Counted from the first letter of the stretch, positions 38,008-48,923 are shown. The stretch: 64,000 nucleotides of DNA from Oxalobacteraceae sp. CFBP 8761 (GCA_014841595.1 JACYUE010000001.1:2158996-2222995), one strand, 5' to 3'. A program made the numbers and translations. Notes: generated from the sequence alone by a model not told the origin.

Positions 38008-39333
38008 TCATTCTTCGGCCGGCGCTGGGTCGGGCAGCGCGAGCTGTTCGATCAGGAGCTTGTCGATGCGGTTGCCGTCCATGTCGACCACTTCGATCCG
38101 ATAGCCATTCCAGTCGAACGACTCGGACGCTTTCGGGATATACCCGAACTGGTAGAGCACGAAGCCGGCCAGCGTGTGGTACGCGCCCAGTTCTTCGTCC
38201 GGGAAGCGTTCAGTGGTGTTGAAGACGTCGCGGAAGCGGTCCAGATCCACGCCGCCATCGAGCAGCCAGCTGCCATCCTGGCGCTGGACGGCGTCGGGAT
38301 CGGTTTCTTCACCATTCACGGTGACGTCGCCCACCAGCGCGCTCATCACGTCCGACAGCGTGACCATGCCCTGGATGTCGCCGTACTCATCGACGATCAG
38401 CGCCAGCTCGGCGCGGTTTTTCTTGAACAGCTCGAGCAGCACCATTGCGCCGACGGTCTCCGGCACGAACAGCACGTCCTGCACGGCATGTTCGATATTG
38501 ACCGCCTCGAGCGAGCCGTGGCGTACCGACTGGGCCAGCAGGTCGCGTACCTTCACGAAGCCCAGGATCTGGGCGCGGTCGCCACGGTAGACCGGGAAGC
38601 GGCTGTAGGTATGGCAGGCGATCAGTTCGAGCGTGTCGCGGCGCTCGGCGTCCAGGTCGATCATGATCAGGTCGACGCGCGGCGTCATCAGCGCCTTCAG
38701 GTGCCGGTCATCCAGGCGCAGCGCGCGCGAGACGATATCGTATTCGGTCTTTTCGAACAGGCCGGCGTCGGTGCCTTCCTTGAACATGCCGGCGATGTCT
38801 TCTTCGGTCGGCGCTTCCTCTTTGGCGTCATGGATGCCGAACAGGCGCACGATCGCTTCGGTCGTCAGTGACAGCACCTTGACGAACGGCGACATGATCA
38901 GCGACAGGGCAGATAGCGGCGGGGCAATCAGGGTTGCCATCGTCTCGGGATGGCGCATTGCGATGCGTTTCGGGACCAGTTCGCCCAGCACGATCGACAC
39001 GAACGTGATGGCCAGCACCACGATGAACAGTGAGATTTCGTAAGCGTAGGGGGCCAGGAAGCCCACCATTTCGATCTGCGGCTGCAGGCGCGTAACAAGC
39101 GAGGCTTCACCGAAGGCACCGGTAAAGATGCCGATCAGCGTGATGCCGACCTGGACGGTGGAAAGAAAATGACTCGGGTTGTCGGCCAGTGCGATAGCGC
39201 TGCGCGCCCCGCGGCTGCCTTCCTGCGCGCGCCGTTCGAGGCGCATGCGTTTTGCGGAAACGAGAGCGAGTTCGCTCATCGCGAACACCCCGTTCAAGAG
39301 GATCAGAACGAGGATGATCAATATATCTGACAT
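38008..39333 (-). CDS. CNNM/CorC-family membrane protein
   Basis: This 441-residue protein has an N-terminal DUF21 membrane domain (about 1-190; MSDILIILVLILLNGVFAMS at the start), a paired CBS domain (about 205-335, with LMTPRVDLIMID and AELALIVDEYGDIQGMVT) and a C-terminal CorC/HlyC domain (about 350-430). The architecture is that of CNNM/CorC proteins involved in Mg2+ or Co2+ transport, formerly called hemolysins. The start is placed at ATG 39333, where the first helix begins; no strong ribosome site is seen. Confidence 0.88.
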   Translation of the reverse strand: MSDILIILVLILLNGVFAMSELALVSAKRMRLERRAQEGSRGARSAIALADNPSHFLSTVQVGITLIGIFTGAFGEASLVTRLQPQIEMVGFLAPYAYEISLFIVVLAITFVSIVLGELVPKRIAMRHPETMATLIAPPLSALSLIMSPFVKVLSLTTEAIVRLFGIHDAKEEAPTEEDIAGMFKEGTDAGLFEKTEYDIVSRALRLDDRHLKALMTPRVDLIMIDLDAERRDTLELIACHTYSRFPVYRGDRAQILGFVKVRDLLAQSVRHGSLEAVNIEHAVQDVLFVPETVGAMVLLELFKKNRAELALIVDEYGDIQGMVTLSDVMSALVGDVTVNGEETDPDAVQRQDGSWLLDGGVDLDRFRDVFNTTERFPDEELGAYHTLAGFVLYQFGYIPKASESFDWNGYRIEVVDMDGNRIDKLLIEQLALPDPAPAEE

Positions 39334-39674
39334 GACAAGCAGAAGGCCTATGGCCGGGCATACCGGGCCGTGGCCGGGTCCGCCACCATGGCGTACGGAC
39401 GAATCATGGCATAAATGACAAAAGCGTGGAATACCGCTCGACCGCTCCACCACGCCGACGCCGTGGCTCAGGCCTGTCAGCCGAAAAGTTAAAAATCAAA
39501 TAAAAAGAAAAAACAACAAAAAATTAATTTCGGCTGATATGAAATCAAAGATATTGATTAAAACAAATACTGAGATTAAATTTGATTCTTAGGAGAAATT
39601 ATTTTTCACCTCCTGGCCTCATGTACGCCCGATCGCATCGGACGATTGATCAATTCAGATTTGGAAGGAAGATT
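39334..39674. other. Gene-free region with AT-rich island
   Basis: These 341 bp hold no gene. From about 39480 to 39605 the sequence becomes strongly AT-rich, with long A-runs, in sharp contrast to the surrounding GC-rich DNA. A 10-bp perfect inverted repeat brackets part of it. It is probably the promoter and leader of the chemoreceptor starting at 39675. Confidence 0.6.
39477..39537. repeat. 10-bp inverted repeat enclosing an A-rich 41-nt segment
   Basis: TCAGCCGAAA (39477-39486) and TTTCGGCTGA (39528-39537) are perfect inverse copies. The 41 nt between them contain only three C and two G. In RNA this would make a GC-clamped stem with a large A-rich single-stranded loop. Confidence 0.65.
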
Positions 39675-41366
39675 GTGAGACTGACTAACTGGAAACTCGC
39701 CACGCGTTTAGGAATGGGATTTGGCCTGCTGATGGTCTTCCTGATCATACTGGCCGCTGTGACGATTACGCGCATCAACGCGTCGAATCAGGCCATCGGC
39801 TTCATCCTGGAAGACCGTTACGTCAAGGTCGTGCTGACCCAATCCATCGAAACCGAGATCAATGTGCAGGCGCGTGACTTGCGCAATGCCATCATCCTCG
39901 GCGCGGGCGAAACAGCGCAGATCGCGGCGATCATCGACAGGATCGCCGAGTCCGTGCACAGGACCGACGAATTCATGACCAAACTGAAAAGCATGATCAA
40001 CACGCCGAAAGGCGAGGCCCTGTTCCAATCGTTGAGCGACGCTCGCGGGAAGTACGGCGTGGCACGCACAGCGACGATGGCATTGTTGCGAGAAGGGAAA
40101 ACCACCGAGGCGGGTGCGTATTTGCTGAAGGAGGTCACGTCACCGCAGGCAGAATTCTCGGCCGCGCTGGATGCCATGTCGAGCTTCCAGGCGTCGCTGA
40201 TGGAAAGTGAAGGGGCGAAGGTGCGGGCCGACGCGCAATCGGCAGTCTGGATCGCGATTGCGCTCACCATCGGCGCCCTGATTGCTGCGACGATCGTCGC
40301 CGTACTGACAACCCGTTCGATTACCGTGCCTGTCAATCGCGCGCTCACGCTCGCCCAGGCAGTGGCCAGCGGCGATCTGCGTCAACAAATCGACCAGACC
40401 GGTACCGATGAAATCGGCACGCTGCTGACGGCGTTAAAGAACATGAATGCGAGTCTGCTGGACATCGTGGGGCAGGTCCGTTCGGGCGCCAACGAGATTG
40501 CCACGGCCAGCAAGGAAATTTCGGTCGGTAACAACGATTTGTCTGTGCGGACTGAACAGCAGGCCAGCGCGCTGGAAGAAACCGCATCGTCGATGGAAGA
40601 GTTGAACTCGACCGTCAAACAGAACAGCGAGAATGTGCATCAGGCAAATGCTCTGGCACGGTCGGCGTCGGAGATTGCCCGCGAGGGCGGCGTGGTGGTT
40701 GCCGAAGTCGTCACGACGATGGGCGTGATCAGCGCCACGTCAAACAAGATCGTCGATATCATCGGCGTGATCGACGGCATCGCCTTCCAGACCAATATCC
40801 TGGCATTGAATGCGGCCGTGGAAGCGGCGCGCGCGGGCGAACAGGGGCGCGGATTTGCCGTGGTGGCGTCCGAAGTGCGTAACCTGGCCCAACGTTCGGC
40901 GGCAGCGGCCAAGGAAATCAAAATCCTGATCAGCGACTCGCTGGACAAAGTCAATATCGGCAACGAGCTGGTCTCCAAGGCGGGTGCAACCATGACGCAA
41001 GTGGTCGGCAGCATCGAGCGCGTCACCACGATCATGGGCGATATCTCGGCTGCCGGACAGGAGCAGGATGCCGGCATCGAGCAGATCAACCAGGCGGTGA
41101 CTGAAATGGACGCGGTCACGCAACAGAACGCTGCGCTGGTCGAGCAGGCGGCCGCTGCCAGCACGTCACTGCAGGAGCAGGCGGCGCAACTGGCCCGGGT
41201 TGTCAGCATCTTCCAGCTCGCGGACGCGGATGCTGCAAGCGCTGCAGCGCGCGTGCCGGATCGCCCCCGGAAGCAGGTTGCAAACGCTGCCGTGTCGACG
41301 GCTCGCGTACAACCCACCAGACGCGCACCGGCATCAACGGCGGAGCTCGCGTGGGAACAGTTCTAG
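39675..41366 (+). CDS. Methyl-accepting chemotaxis protein with xWxxF tail
   Basis: This 563-residue transducer has helix 1 at about residues 12-35, a four-helix-bundle ligand domain, a second helix near 190-215, HAMP, and a complete signalling domain (EEANATM-type methylation helices and [20 protein letters not shown]). The C terminus AELAWEQF matches the xWxxF pattern of the CheR-docking pentapeptide. GTG 39675 is chosen because GGAAGGA lies just upstream and the first helix follows. The stop codon overlaps that of the converging MocR gene in a shared CTAG. Ligand unknown. Confidence 0.9.
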   Translation: MRLTNWKLATRLGMGFGLLMVFLIILAAVTITRINASNQAIGFILEDRYVKVVLTQSIETEINVQARDLRNAIILGAGETAQIAAIIDRIAESVHRTDEFMTKLKSMINTPKGEALFQSLSDARGKYGVARTATMALLREGKTTEAGAYLLKEVTSPQAEFSAALDAMSSFQASLMESEGAKVRADAQSAVWIAIALTIGALIAATIVAVLTTRSITVPVNRALTLAQAVASGDLRQQIDQTGTDEIGTLLTALKNMNASLLDIVGQVRSGANEIATASKEISVGNNDLSVRTEQQASALEETASSMEELNSTVKQNSENVHQANALARSASEIAREGGVVVAEVVTTMGVISATSNKIVDIIGVIDGIAFQTNILALNAAVEAARAGEQGRGFAVVASEVRNLAQRSAAAAKEIKILISDSLDKVNIGNELVSKAGATMTQVVGSIERVTTIMGDISAAGQEQDAGIEQINQAVTEMDAVTQQNAALVEQAAAASTSLQEQAAQLARVVSIFQLADADAASAAARVPDRPRKQVANAAVSTARVQPTRRAPASTAELAWEQF

Positions 41367-42766
41367 CGAGTCAGCGCGGCGCCGAACGAAGCGGGCCGCC
41401 GGGCGATCAGATCCGACAGCCGTTGAAGCCCGGCCTGCAACTGTTGACGGTCCTTGATGTTGCCCAGAGAGAGCCGGATCGCATTGACTGACTCGCTCCC
41501 TGCCGCGAATGCATCGGCCGGCGTGACCACGATGCCTTCGGTCGCCGCCGCAGCCGCCAACTGCGCGGGGTTCCAGCAGGCCGGCAACGTCAGCCAACCA
41601 TGCAGGCCATCGCCAATGCCGCTGTACTGCCCGGCCAGGGCAGAACGCGCCATCCGCTGGCGCAGGCGCGCTTCATCGCGTATGCCCTGCATCAGCCTGG
41701 CGGCCGACCCGTCGACGATCCACTGGGTGGCCAGCGCGACCGACAATGGCGTGGCCATCAGTGCAAGCGAGCGCAGCGCGCCAAGGAAGCGGGCGCGCTG
41801 TTCCGGGTCGGGCAGGACGACGAACGCGACACGCAAACCGGGGGCCAGGCATTTCGACAAGGTCGAGACATACATCACGTGATGTGGGGCGAGCGTCACG
41901 ATCGGCGCCGGTGGGGCGTCGGCCAGCAGCCAGTAGGGATCGTCCTCGAGAATACGCACATCGTCGCGCTGCGCGATGCCCGCAATCGCCTGGCGCCGGC
42001 TCTCGGGCATCGTGACGGCAGTCGGGTTCTGCAAGGTGGGATTCAGGTAGACGAGTCCGGGCTTGTCGCGGCGGCAGGCTTCCTCGAGCCGCTCGGGGAC
42101 CATGCCGTGTTCGTCGGCTTCCACGGTGACGAGGCGCCGGCCCAGATGGGTCGCAGCGTCGCGCAGGCCGGGGTAGCTCATCGGTTCAGTCAGAATCGTG
42201 TCGCCTGGCGTCGTCATGGCGAGGATGGCGGCGGCAATCGCGGCCTGCGCGCCGGGACAGACCACGATGTGCGCGGGATCCAACCGTCCGCAGATCGGCT
42301 CGAGCCAGGTGGCGCCGGCCTGGCGGTCGGCATCGCTGCCGCCGCCCAGATGGTAGGTCATCAGTAATTGACTGTCTGCGCTCAGCAGCACCTGGGACAA
42401 GCCCTGTTTCAGCATGTCGTCGACGTCCACGCCTGCAGGCGGTGGCGGCGTGTTCATGCTCAGGTCGATCACCGGGGCAAAGCCGACTTTTGGGGGCGCA
42501 ACATACGTGCCGTGCGCGCCGCGCCCCTCCAGCAGGTTGCGGCGCCTGGCTTCATCGTAGGCGCGCGTGACGGTCGTCAGGTCGACGTCCAGCCGCGCCG
42601 CGAGCTGGCGCTGCGGGGGCAGGCGGTCACCCGGCGCCAGCGATCCGGCCACGATGGCCGCTTGCAAAGCATCCGCAATCTGCAAAAAACGGGGGCCGCC
42701 ATTCGTGGTCAGTTGCGGCAGCCAGACGGGAACCTGCGGGTCGGGTACGGGCCTTGCCTGGGACAT
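41363..42766 (-). CDS. MocR/PdxR-family regulator (GntR wHTH fused to aminotransferase)
   Basis: This 467-residue protein has an N-terminal GntR-type winged helix (residues about 25-90; [20 protein letters not shown] and [20 protein letters not shown]), then a fold-type I aminotransferase-like domain with PLP-lysine Lys305 in [15 protein letters not shown]. MocR proteins use PLP-bound ligands as effectors; targets include pyridoxal, GABA and taurine genes. The target here is unknown; it is divergent from a small membrane-protein gene. Confidence 0.88.
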   Translation of the reverse strand: MSQARPVPDPQVPVWLPQLTTNGGPRFLQIADALQAAIVAGSLAPGDRLPPQRQLAARLDVDLTTVTRAYDEARRRNLLEGRGAHGTYVAPPKVGFAPVIDLSMNTPPPPAGVDVDDMLKQGLSQVLLSADSQLLMTYHLGGGSDADRQAGATWLEPICGRLDPAHIVVCPGAQAAIAAAILAMTTPGDTILTEPMSYPGLRDAATHLGRRLVTVEADEHGMVPERLEEACRRDKPGLVYLNPTLQNPTAVTMPESRRQAIAGIAQRDDVRILEDDPYWLLADAPPAPIVTLAPHHVMYVSTLSKCLAPGLRVAFVVLPDPEQRARFLGALRSLALMATPLSVALATQWIVDGSAARLMQGIRDEARLRQRMARSALAGQYSGIGDGLHGWLTLPACWNPAQLAAAAATEGIVVTPADAFAAGSESVNAIRLSLGNIKDRQQLQAGLQRLSDLIARRPASFGAALTR

Positions 42767-42880
42767 TTTGTCTCGATGTATGGAAATTGCTTTCAAGTAG
42801 TATGCTTGAAAACTCTCCCCGCCGGCGCTGTCGTTACTTCATCGACCGTGTGCGGCAACAGCCTGGAAATACGCACAACA

Positions 42881-43117
42881 ATGGAATGGTTCCCGATCGT
42901 CTTCTTTACGTTCAAAGCGCTCGTGCTCGGCACGGGCATGTTCTTCGCCATCAAGTGGCACTACGACCAGGGCAAGAAAAAGAACGGCATGGACCGGCGC
43001 ACGCTGGTGCTGGGCGTTGCCAAGGTCGTCCTCATCTTCGTGGTCCTGCTCATGGTGCTGGGCTACCTGACGCTGTTATTGGTCCGCAAGCTTGGCCTGG
43101 ACTGGACCATTCCTTAA
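42881..43117 (+). CDS. Small two-helix membrane protein
   Basis: This 78-residue protein has one hydrophobic segment at about residues 4-22 (PIVFFTFKALVLGTGMFFAI), a charged middle (HYDQGKKKNGMDRRT), and a second segment at about 43-68. There is no recognised family. The start at ATG 42881 is preceded by a weak GGAAA; the frame is open upstream. It is divergent from the MocR gene and convergent with hmgA. Confidence 0.6.
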   Translation: MEWFPIVFFTFKALVLGTGMFFAIKWHYDQGKKKNGMDRRTLVLGVAKVVLIFVVLLMVLGYLTLLLVRKLGLDWTIP

Positions 43118-43134
43118 AAGCAGGCATGCGCCCG

Positions 43135-44430
43135 TCAAGGCGTCGTGCGAAAGCGCCTGGTGATGCCGGCCCAGCACTGCTGATAATCCCCCTGCAATTG
43201 CGGTGACGCCAGCGCCTGCTCGGTCGGCACCAGCACATTGCGCGTCTCGAACATGAACGCCATCGTGTCGCCCACCTTGTGCGGCTGACGCGTGTCCGCG
43301 CTGCTGGCCTTGTCGAAGGTCGCGGCGTCCGGCCCGTGCCCGCTCATGCAGTTGTGCACGCTCGAGCCTCCCGGAACGAAGCCGTCCGCCTTGGCGTCGT
43401 AGGCGCCGTGAATCAAGCCCATGAATTCGCTCGCCACATTGCGGTGGAACCAGGGCGGCCGGAACGTGTCTTCCGCCACCAGCCAGCGCGGCGGGAAGAT
43501 GACGAAGTCGAGCGTATCGACGCCCGGCGTATCCGATGGCGCTTGCAGCACGAGAAATATCGACGGGTCCGGGTGGTCGTAGCTGATCGAGCCGATGGCA
43601 TTGAAGTGGCGCAGGTCATACTTATAGGGCGCGTAGTTGCCGTGCCACGCCACCACGTCCAGCGGCGAGTGGCCGATCGGCGCGCGCCAGAGCCGCCCGC
43701 CGAATTTGGTGACCAGCTCGAAATCGCCTTCGACATCTTCGTATTGGGCCACCGGCGTCAGAAAGTCGCGCGGGTTGGCCAGGCCGTTCGAGCCGATCGG
43801 GCCCATGTCGGGCAGTTGCAGCAGCGCGCCGAAGTTCTCGCACAGGTAGCCGCGCGCTTCGCCGTCGGGCAGCGTCACCTGGAAGCGCACGCCGCGTGGG
43901 ATCACGGCGATTTCCTGCGGCTCGACGTCCAGCACGCCCAGTTCGGTAGCGATACGCAAGCGCCCCAGCTGGGGCACGATCAGCAGTTCGGCGTCCGCAT
44001 TGTAGAAGTAACGGCCGGCCATCGACTGGTTGGCCGCGTACAGGTGCACGGCGCAGCCCGTCATCGCCTCGGCCGAGCCGTTGCCCGCCATCGTCACCCA
44101 GCCATCGATAAAATCCGTCGGGGTCGTCGGCATTGGCAGCGGACTCCAGCGCAACTGATTCGGTGGCGCGGCATTGTCGAAACGGCTGACCAGGCGCGGC
44201 GCATCCAGCGGCACGAAGCTGCCATGCACGGCGGCCGGGCGAATCCGGTACAGCCACGAGCGCCGGTTATGGCTGCGCGGGGCAGTGAAGGCGGTGCCGG
44301 ACAATTGCTCCGCATACAGGCCATACACCACCTCCTGCGGCGAGTTGCGATGCTGCGGCAGCGCACCTGGCAGGGCTTCGGTGGCAAATTCGTTGCCGAA
44401 GCCGGACAGATAACCTGACGGGTGGGCCAT
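43135..44430 (-). CDS. hmgA: Homogentisate 1,2-dioxygenase
   Basis: This 431-residue Fe(II) dioxygenase opens the ring of homogentisate to maleylacetoacetate in tyrosine/phenylalanine breakdown. The start [20 protein letters not shown], the central [20 protein letters not shown] and the metal region [19 protein letters not shown] are all diagnostic. Length is normal. It is divergent from a LysR gene with a clear LysR-type box between, and hpd lies just beyond that regulator. Fumarylacetoacetase and maleylacetoacetate isomerase are not in the window. Confidence 0.96.
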   Translation of the reverse strand: MAHPSGYLSGFGNEFATEALPGALPQHRNSPQEVVYGLYAEQLSGTAFTAPRSHNRRSWLYRIRPAAVHGSFVPLDAPRLVSRFDNAAPPNQLRWSPLPMPTTPTDFIDGWVTMAGNGSAEAMTGCAVHLYAANQSMAGRYFYNADAELLIVPQLGRLRIATELGVLDVEPQEIAVIPRGVRFQVTLPDGEARGYLCENFGALLQLPDMGPIGSNGLANPRDFLTPVAQYEDVEGDFELVTKFGGRLWRAPIGHSPLDVVAWHGNYAPYKYDLRHFNAIGSISYDHPDPSIFLVLQAPSDTPGVDTLDFVIFPPRWLVAEDTFRPPWFHRNVASEFMGLIHGAYDAKADGFVPGGSSVHNCMSGHGPDAATFDKASSADTRQPHKVGDTMAFMFETRNVLVPTEQALASPQLQGDYQQCWAGITRRFRTTP

Positions 44431-44511
44431 GCGGTGTCTCCTGGAACGGGTGGTGTGGTGCGATTGGTCGATGGCGTCACTCTAGAATAATCCGGCCAGT
44501 TTTACGAGATG

Positions 44512-44532
44512 AATAGAAAAATGTAGACTATT
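44512..44532. promoter_or_regulatory. LysR-type operator between hmgA and lysR
   Basis: AATAG, 11 nt, then CTATT is a perfect 5-bp dyad fitting the T-N11-A LysR box. It lies 82 bp upstream of the hmgA ATG and 70 bp upstream of the LysR ATG, the usual place for a divergently acting LysR activator site. Confidence 0.6.
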
Positions 44533-44601
44533 GATTCCATGAATACTGCTGGCCTCCACCACCACCGCGCATGGACAATGCGCCGGCAACCTTGAAAACC
44601 C

Positions 44602-45507
44602 ATGATCGAACCGCGCACCATCGACCTGAATCTGCTGTCCGTGTTCCAGGAAGTCTATCGGGAGCGCCAGATTTCCAGTGCCGCCCGCCGCCTTGGCCTG
44701 AGCCAGTCGGCGGTGAGCAATGCGCTGGCACGATTGCGGCGCGCCTTTGGCGACGAGCTGTTCGTGCGTACGGCGAGCGGCATGCAGCCGACGCCGCTGG
44801 CGACGCAGATGGCCGAGCCGATCGGGGCGGCGATGGCGCAGGTGGCGCTGGCACTGAACCAGCGCAGCCGGTTCGAGCCGGGCACGAGCAGCCGCCGCTT
44901 CGTGCTGGCGATGACCGATGTCGGCGAGGTGTACTTCATGCCCACGCTGATCGAGCGCTGCCGGCAGGTGGCGCCGCACGTGGAACTCAGTTCGGTGCGC
45001 GTGGGCGCGGCGACGCTGAAGGAAGAAATGGAAGGCGGGCGGGTCGACCTGGCGGTGGGCCCGTTCGAGGATGTGTCGGATGCGCTGTACCAGCGGCATT
45101 TGTTCCGCCAGCCGTTCGTGACGATGTTCCGCAAGGGCCATCCACTGGGCAAGGGCGCGCTGACGCTGGCGCGCTTTGCGGCGGCCGAGCACTTGCTGGT
45201 GGACGCGGCCGACAGCCCCTATGACCGGGTCAACGCGGTGCTGGCCCGGGCCGGGATTGCGCCGTCGACGCGCTTTCGGGTACCGCACTTCACGGCGGTG
45301 CCGTACATCGTCAGCTCGAGCGACCTGGTGGTGACGGTGCCGCAAAAACTGGCCGAACGGGCCGGCCTGCCGTTCGCTCTCGAATGGGCAACGCCGCCGC
45401 TGGATCTGCCGCCGCTGCAAACGAATATTTTTTGGCACCGCCGCTTCAATCAGGATCCGGGCAATGTGTGGTTGCGCGGTTTGCTGGCCGACGTGTTCGC
45501 GGAATGA
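44602..45507 (+). CDS. LysR-family regulator of tyrosine catabolism genes
   Basis: This 301-residue protein has an N-terminal helix-turn-helix ([20 protein letters not shown], then [20 protein letters not shown]) of the NodD/LeuO-like subgroup, and an effector domain ending [12 protein letters not shown]. It is sandwiched between divergent hmgA and downstream hpd (34 bp to the hpd ATG), so control of both is a strong inference. The effector could be homogentisate or 4-hydroxyphenylpyruvate. Confidence 0.9.
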   Translation: MIEPRTIDLNLLSVFQEVYRERQISSAARRLGLSQSAVSNALARLRRAFGDELFVRTASGMQPTPLATQMAEPIGAAMAQVALALNQRSRFEPGTSSRRFVLAMTDVGEVYFMPTLIERCRQVAPHVELSSVRVGAATLKEEMEGGRVDLAVGPFEDVSDALYQRHLFRQPFVTMFRKGHPLGKGALTLARFAAAEHLLVDAADSPYDRVNAVLARAGIAPSTRFRVPHFTAVPYIVSSSDLVVTVPQKLAERAGLPFALEWATPPLDLPPLQTNIFWHRRFNQDPGNVWLRGLLADVFAE

Positions 45508-45541
45508 CCGTCAACGTAGGACGAATAAAAAGGAAGAGACA

Positions 45542-46651
45542 ATGGCAGATCTGTTTGACAATCCCATGGGCCTGATGGGCTTCGAATTCGTCGAGTTCGC
45601 TTCGCCAACCCCGGGCGTGCTCGAACCCGTGTTCGAGGCGCTGGGCTTTACCAAGGTGGCCGTGCACCGCTCGAAGGACGTCGCGCTGTATCGCCAGGGC
45701 GGCATCAACTTCATCATCAACAACGAGCCGAAAAGCTACGCCGCCTACTTCGCGGCCGAGCATGGCCCGTCGGCCTGCGGCATGGCGTTTCGCGTGCGCG
45801 ATGCGCACAAGGCCTATGCCAGAGCGCTGGAACTGGGCGCGCAGGCGGTCGAGATTCCCACCGGCCCGATGGAGCTGCGCCTGCCGGCAATCCGCGGCAT
45901 TGGCGGCGCGCCGCTGTACCTGATCGACCGCTTCGACGAAGGCGACACCATCGGCAAATCGATCTATGACATCGACTTCAAGTTCATCGACGGCGCGCCG
46001 CGCAACCCCGAGGGTCACGGCCTGAAGATCATCGATCACCTGACGCACAATGTGTACCGCGGCCGCATGTCGTACTGGGCCGGCTTCTACGAGAAGCTGT
46101 TCAACTTCCGTGAGATCCGCTACTTCGACATCAAGGGTGAGTACACGGGCCTGACCTCGAAGGCGATGACCGCGCCGGACGGCATGATCCGCATCCCGCT
46201 GAACGAAGAAGGCAAGGCGGGCGGTGGCCAGATCGAAGAATTCCTGATGCAGTTCAACGGCGAAGGCATCCAGCACATCGCGCTGCTGAGCGACGACCTG
46301 ATCGCCACGGTCGACAGCCTGCGCGCGGCCGGCGTGCCTTTGATGACGGCGCCGCCTGAAACGTACTACGAAATGCTCGACGAGCGCATTCCCGGCCACG
46401 GCGAAGACGCCGAGCAGCTCAAGATGCGCGGCCTGCTGCTCGATGGCACGGTCACGGACGGCAAGGCACGCCTGCTGGTGCAGATCTTCGGCGTGGCGCA
46501 GCTGGGCCCGGTGTTCTTCGAATTCATCCAGCGCAAGGGTGACGACGGCTTCGGCGAAGGCAATTTCAAGGCGCTGTTCGAGTCGATCGAGCGCGACCAG
46601 GTCAAGCGCGGCGCTCTCGGCGCCGCCAGCGAGGCGACGACCGCCGCCTGA
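45542..46651 (+). CDS. hpd: 4-Hydroxyphenylpyruvate dioxygenase
   Basis: This 369-residue, two-domain vicinal-oxygen-chelate enzyme converts 4-hydroxyphenylpyruvate to homogentisate, the substrate of HmgA. Motifs include [16 protein letters not shown] at the start, [11 protein letters not shown] with the first metal His, [13 protein letters not shown] with the second, and [20 protein letters not shown] carrying the metal Glu and C-terminal helix. GGAAGAG precedes ATG 45542. It is cotranscribed with, or just downstream of, the LysR gene. Confidence 0.96.
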   Translation: MADLFDNPMGLMGFEFVEFASPTPGVLEPVFEALGFTKVAVHRSKDVALYRQGGINFIINNEPKSYAAYFAAEHGPSACGMAFRVRDAHKAYARALELGAQAVEIPTGPMELRLPAIRGIGGAPLYLIDRFDEGDTIGKSIYDIDFKFIDGAPRNPEGHGLKIIDHLTHNVYRGRMSYWAGFYEKLFNFREIRYFDIKGEYTGLTSKAMTAPDGMIRIPLNEEGKAGGGQIEEFLMQFNGEGIQHIALLSDDLIATVDSLRAAGVPLMTAPPETYYEMLDERIPGHGEDAEQLKMRGLLLDGTVTDGKARLLVQIFGVAQLGPVFFEFIQRKGDDGFGEGNFKALFESIERDQVKRGALGAASEATTAA

Positions 46652-46678
46652 TCCGTAATTTGCTATCCTGCGTGTTTG

Positions 46679-46697
46679 CGGCGGCCCCTGGCCGCCG
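46679..46697 (+). terminator. Hairpin between hpd and the LrgA gene
   Basis: CGGCGGCC-CCT-GGCCGCCG makes an 8-bp stem with a 3-nt loop, 28 bp after hpd and 21 bp before the next ATG. The T-tract is poor; it may attenuate rather than fully terminate. Confidence 0.4.
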
Positions 46698-46717
46698 TCT
46701 TGCGTAAAGGAGAAAGC

Positions 46718-47074
46718 ATGCTGGCGGCGTTTGCGGTGTTGTTGTTATTTCAGTGCCTGGGGGAGGGCGTCGTATTCGTGCTGCGCCTGCCGCTGCCCGG
46801 CCCCGTGGCTGGCATGTTGCTGCTGGTGGCTGCGCTGATCGTGTTCCCCAAATTGCAGTTGCTGGTCGAACAGGCCGCCAATGCGCTGCTGGCCCACCTG
46901 TCGCTGCTGTTCGTGCCGGCCGGCGTGGGCATCGTGACCGCTGCCGCCAGCGGCAGCGGTCACTGGCTGGCGATTGTCGCGTCGGTTGTCGTCAGCACGC
47001 TGATGGCACTGGCTGTCACGGGCCTGCTGCTGCGTGGCATGAAGGGCGAACGGGCGAAAGATCACGATGCCTGA
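46718..47074 (+). CDS. CidA/LrgA family membrane protein
   Basis: This 118-residue protein has four hydrophobic helices, with LPLPGPVAGMLLLVAALI and AHLSLLFVPAGVGIVTAA, the signature of the LrgA/CidA holin-like family. AAAGGAG lies 6 nt before ATG 46718. It overlaps the LrgB gene by 8 bp. The pair influences autolysis or pyruvate/glycolate transport in other bacteria; the role here is not established. Confidence 0.88.
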   Translation: MLAAFAVLLLFQCLGEGVVFVLRLPLPGPVAGMLLLVAALIVFPKLQLLVEQAANALLAHLSLLFVPAGVGIVTAAASGSGHWLAIVASVVVSTLMALAVTGLLLRGMKGERAKDHDA

Positions 47075-47804
47075 TTTCGCCGGCTTGCACCAATTCTGGG
47101 TCTACCTGGCAGCCTCACCCTTGCTGGGCCTGACCATGACACTGTGCGCCTATCTGGCCGCGCAGCGCATCGGCGCCTGGTGCAAAGGCGCGCCGATCGC
47201 CAACCCGGTCGCCATCGCGATTGCCATCGTCGTGGGCATCCTGAGCTTGTCCGGCATGTCGTACGAGCGGTATTTCGCCGGCGCGCAGTTCGTCCACTTC
47301 CTGCTCGGCCCGGCGACTGTGGCGCTGGCCGTGCCGCTGGTGCGCCAGCTGCCGCGACTGCGCCAGCACTGGCTGCCGCTGACGGCGGCGCTGCTCGCTG
47401 GCTGCGTGACGGCCATCGTCTCGGTGGTCGTCGTGGCGCAGTTGCTGGGCGCCACGCCTGCGCTGATCGCGACGCTCGCACCCAAGTCGGTCACGTCGCC
47501 AATTGCGATGGCCGTGGCCGAGCGGCTGGGCGGCCTGCCTTCCCTGACCGCCGCGCTGGTGATTGGCACGGGCATCTTTGGTGCGATATTTTCCACCTGG
47601 CTGTTTCATGGACTGCGCGTGCGCTCGGACGCGGCGCGCGGGTTCGCGATGGGGCTGGCCGCGCACGGGATCGGCACGGCGCGTGCGTTCCAGCTCAGCC
47701 CCGAGATGGGGGCGTTTGCGGGACTCGCGATGGGGCTCAATGGTGCGCTGACGGCGCTGCTCGCACCCTGGCTGGTGCCGCTCGTGATCCGCTGGATCGG
47801 CTAG
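47067..47804 (+). CDS. LrgB family membrane protein
   Basis: This 245-residue polytopic protein has LAPKSVTSPIAMAVAERLGG and LTAALVIGTGIFGAIFSTWL followed by AHGIGTARAF, all typical of LrgB/CidB. It is partner to the LrgA gene just upstream, with which it overlaps. About seven hydrophobic segments are visible. No adjacent LytTR or LysR regulator controls it. Confidence 0.9.
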   Translation: MPDFAGLHQFWVYLAASPLLGLTMTLCAYLAAQRIGAWCKGAPIANPVAIAIAIVVGILSLSGMSYERYFAGAQFVHFLLGPATVALAVPLVRQLPRLRQHWLPLTAALLAGCVTAIVSVVVVAQLLGATPALIATLAPKSVTSPIAMAVAERLGGLPSLTAALVIGTGIFGAIFSTWLFHGLRVRSDAARGFAMGLAAHGIGTARAFQLSPEMGAFAGLAMGLNGALTALLAPWLVPLVIRWIG

Positions 47805-47990
47805 TGGCGCAGTGCCGGACACGGGTTCTGAATCGGGCACGATGCAATTCGCATCCGGTGGTACGATAGGTTGTAGTAGCGTAAATGCAATGGGTCAGCC
47901 GATGACGGTGTCCCGCTGTGGTCCGCTCGACGATACCGCGCCGGCGGCCGCACCCTGTTTCGCAGCCGGCAATCAGTTACAGGAAGCCGC

Positions 47991-48899
47991 ATGGATAGTC
48001 AAATCGAGAAAGCCCCACCACACCGTGGCATGCCGAGCTGGCTCACCCCACGTCGCGCGATCGGTTTCGGTATCTGTACCGTTGTCCTGTTTATCCTGAT
48101 CGGCAGCATGATCGAGCAGTTCATGAATGCCAATCCGAAGATGCTGGCCGCCTTGCTGGGTGGCAGCGCGGCGGCAGCAGCCACCGCGCTTGGCACGTTG
48201 CCCGTCTTGTTTGCACAGAATTTTTCTCGTCGTACCTACGATTCATTCCTCGGTTTCGGCGCCGGCGTCATGCTGGGCGCCACCGCGTTTTCGCTCGTGA
48301 TTCCAGCCTTGAACGCAGCCTCGTCTGCCGGGGCGGGCAGCTGGGAATCCAGCCTGATGGTCGGCGCGGGCATCCTGGCCGGTGCTGGCGCGATCCTGCT
48401 GATGAGCCGCGCGGTCCATACCGACGGCATCCTTTCCACCGATCCCGACCAGGTCTCGCTGCGGCGCGCATGGCTGTTCGTGTGGGCGGTCGCGCTGCAT
48501 AACCTGCCGGAAGGCCTGGCCATTGGCGTCGCCTTTGCTGGCATCGACCTGGAAAAAGCCACGTCACTGGCCACCGGTGTATCGATCCAGGACGTGCCCG
48601 AGGGCCTGGTCGTGGCGCTGGCGCTGCATTCCGTTGGTTACAGCCGCCTTGCCGCCGTCGGCATGGGCATCGTGTCGGGGCTGATCGAGCCAATCGCTGC
48701 CGTGTTCGGCGTCGCGCTCATCGGTATCGCTGCCGGCCTGCTGCCGTATGCGCTGGCTGCCGCTGCCGGCGCCATGCTGCTCGTCATCGTCAACGACGTG
48801 ATTCCCGAATCGCGCCAGTCGGGCAATGGTACCCAGGCCAGCATTGCACTGGTCATCGGATTCATCGTGATGACGGTGCTCGATACGGCGCTGGCCTGA
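47991..48899 (+). CDS. ZIP-family metal transporter
   Basis: This 302-residue protein has eight helices. The metal-binding helices carry ALHNLPEGLAIGVAFAG and GVSIQDVPEGLVVALALHS, the ZIP family signatures for Zn2+ or other divalent ions (ZupT/GufA type). A longer N-terminal cytoplasmic tail (about 20 residues) precedes helix 1. In the 186-bp gap upstream, GATGC-AATTC-GCATC (47841-47855) is a perfect palindrome that could be a metalloregulator site. Confidence 0.88.
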   Translation: MDSQIEKAPPHRGMPSWLTPRRAIGFGICTVVLFILIGSMIEQFMNANPKMLAALLGGSAAAAATALGTLPVLFAQNFSRRTYDSFLGFGAGVMLGATAFSLVIPALNAASSAGAGSWESSLMVGAGILAGAGAILLMSRAVHTDGILSTDPDQVSLRRAWLFVWAVALHNLPEGLAIGVAFAGIDLEKATSLATGVSIQDVPEGLVVALALHSVGYSRLAAVGMGIVSGLIEPIAAVFGVALIGIAAGLLPYALAAAAGAMLLVIVNDVIPESRQSGNGTQASIALVIGFIVMTVLDTALA

Positions 48900-48923
48900 T
48901 CGGCTGGCGACCACCAGCCCGCG

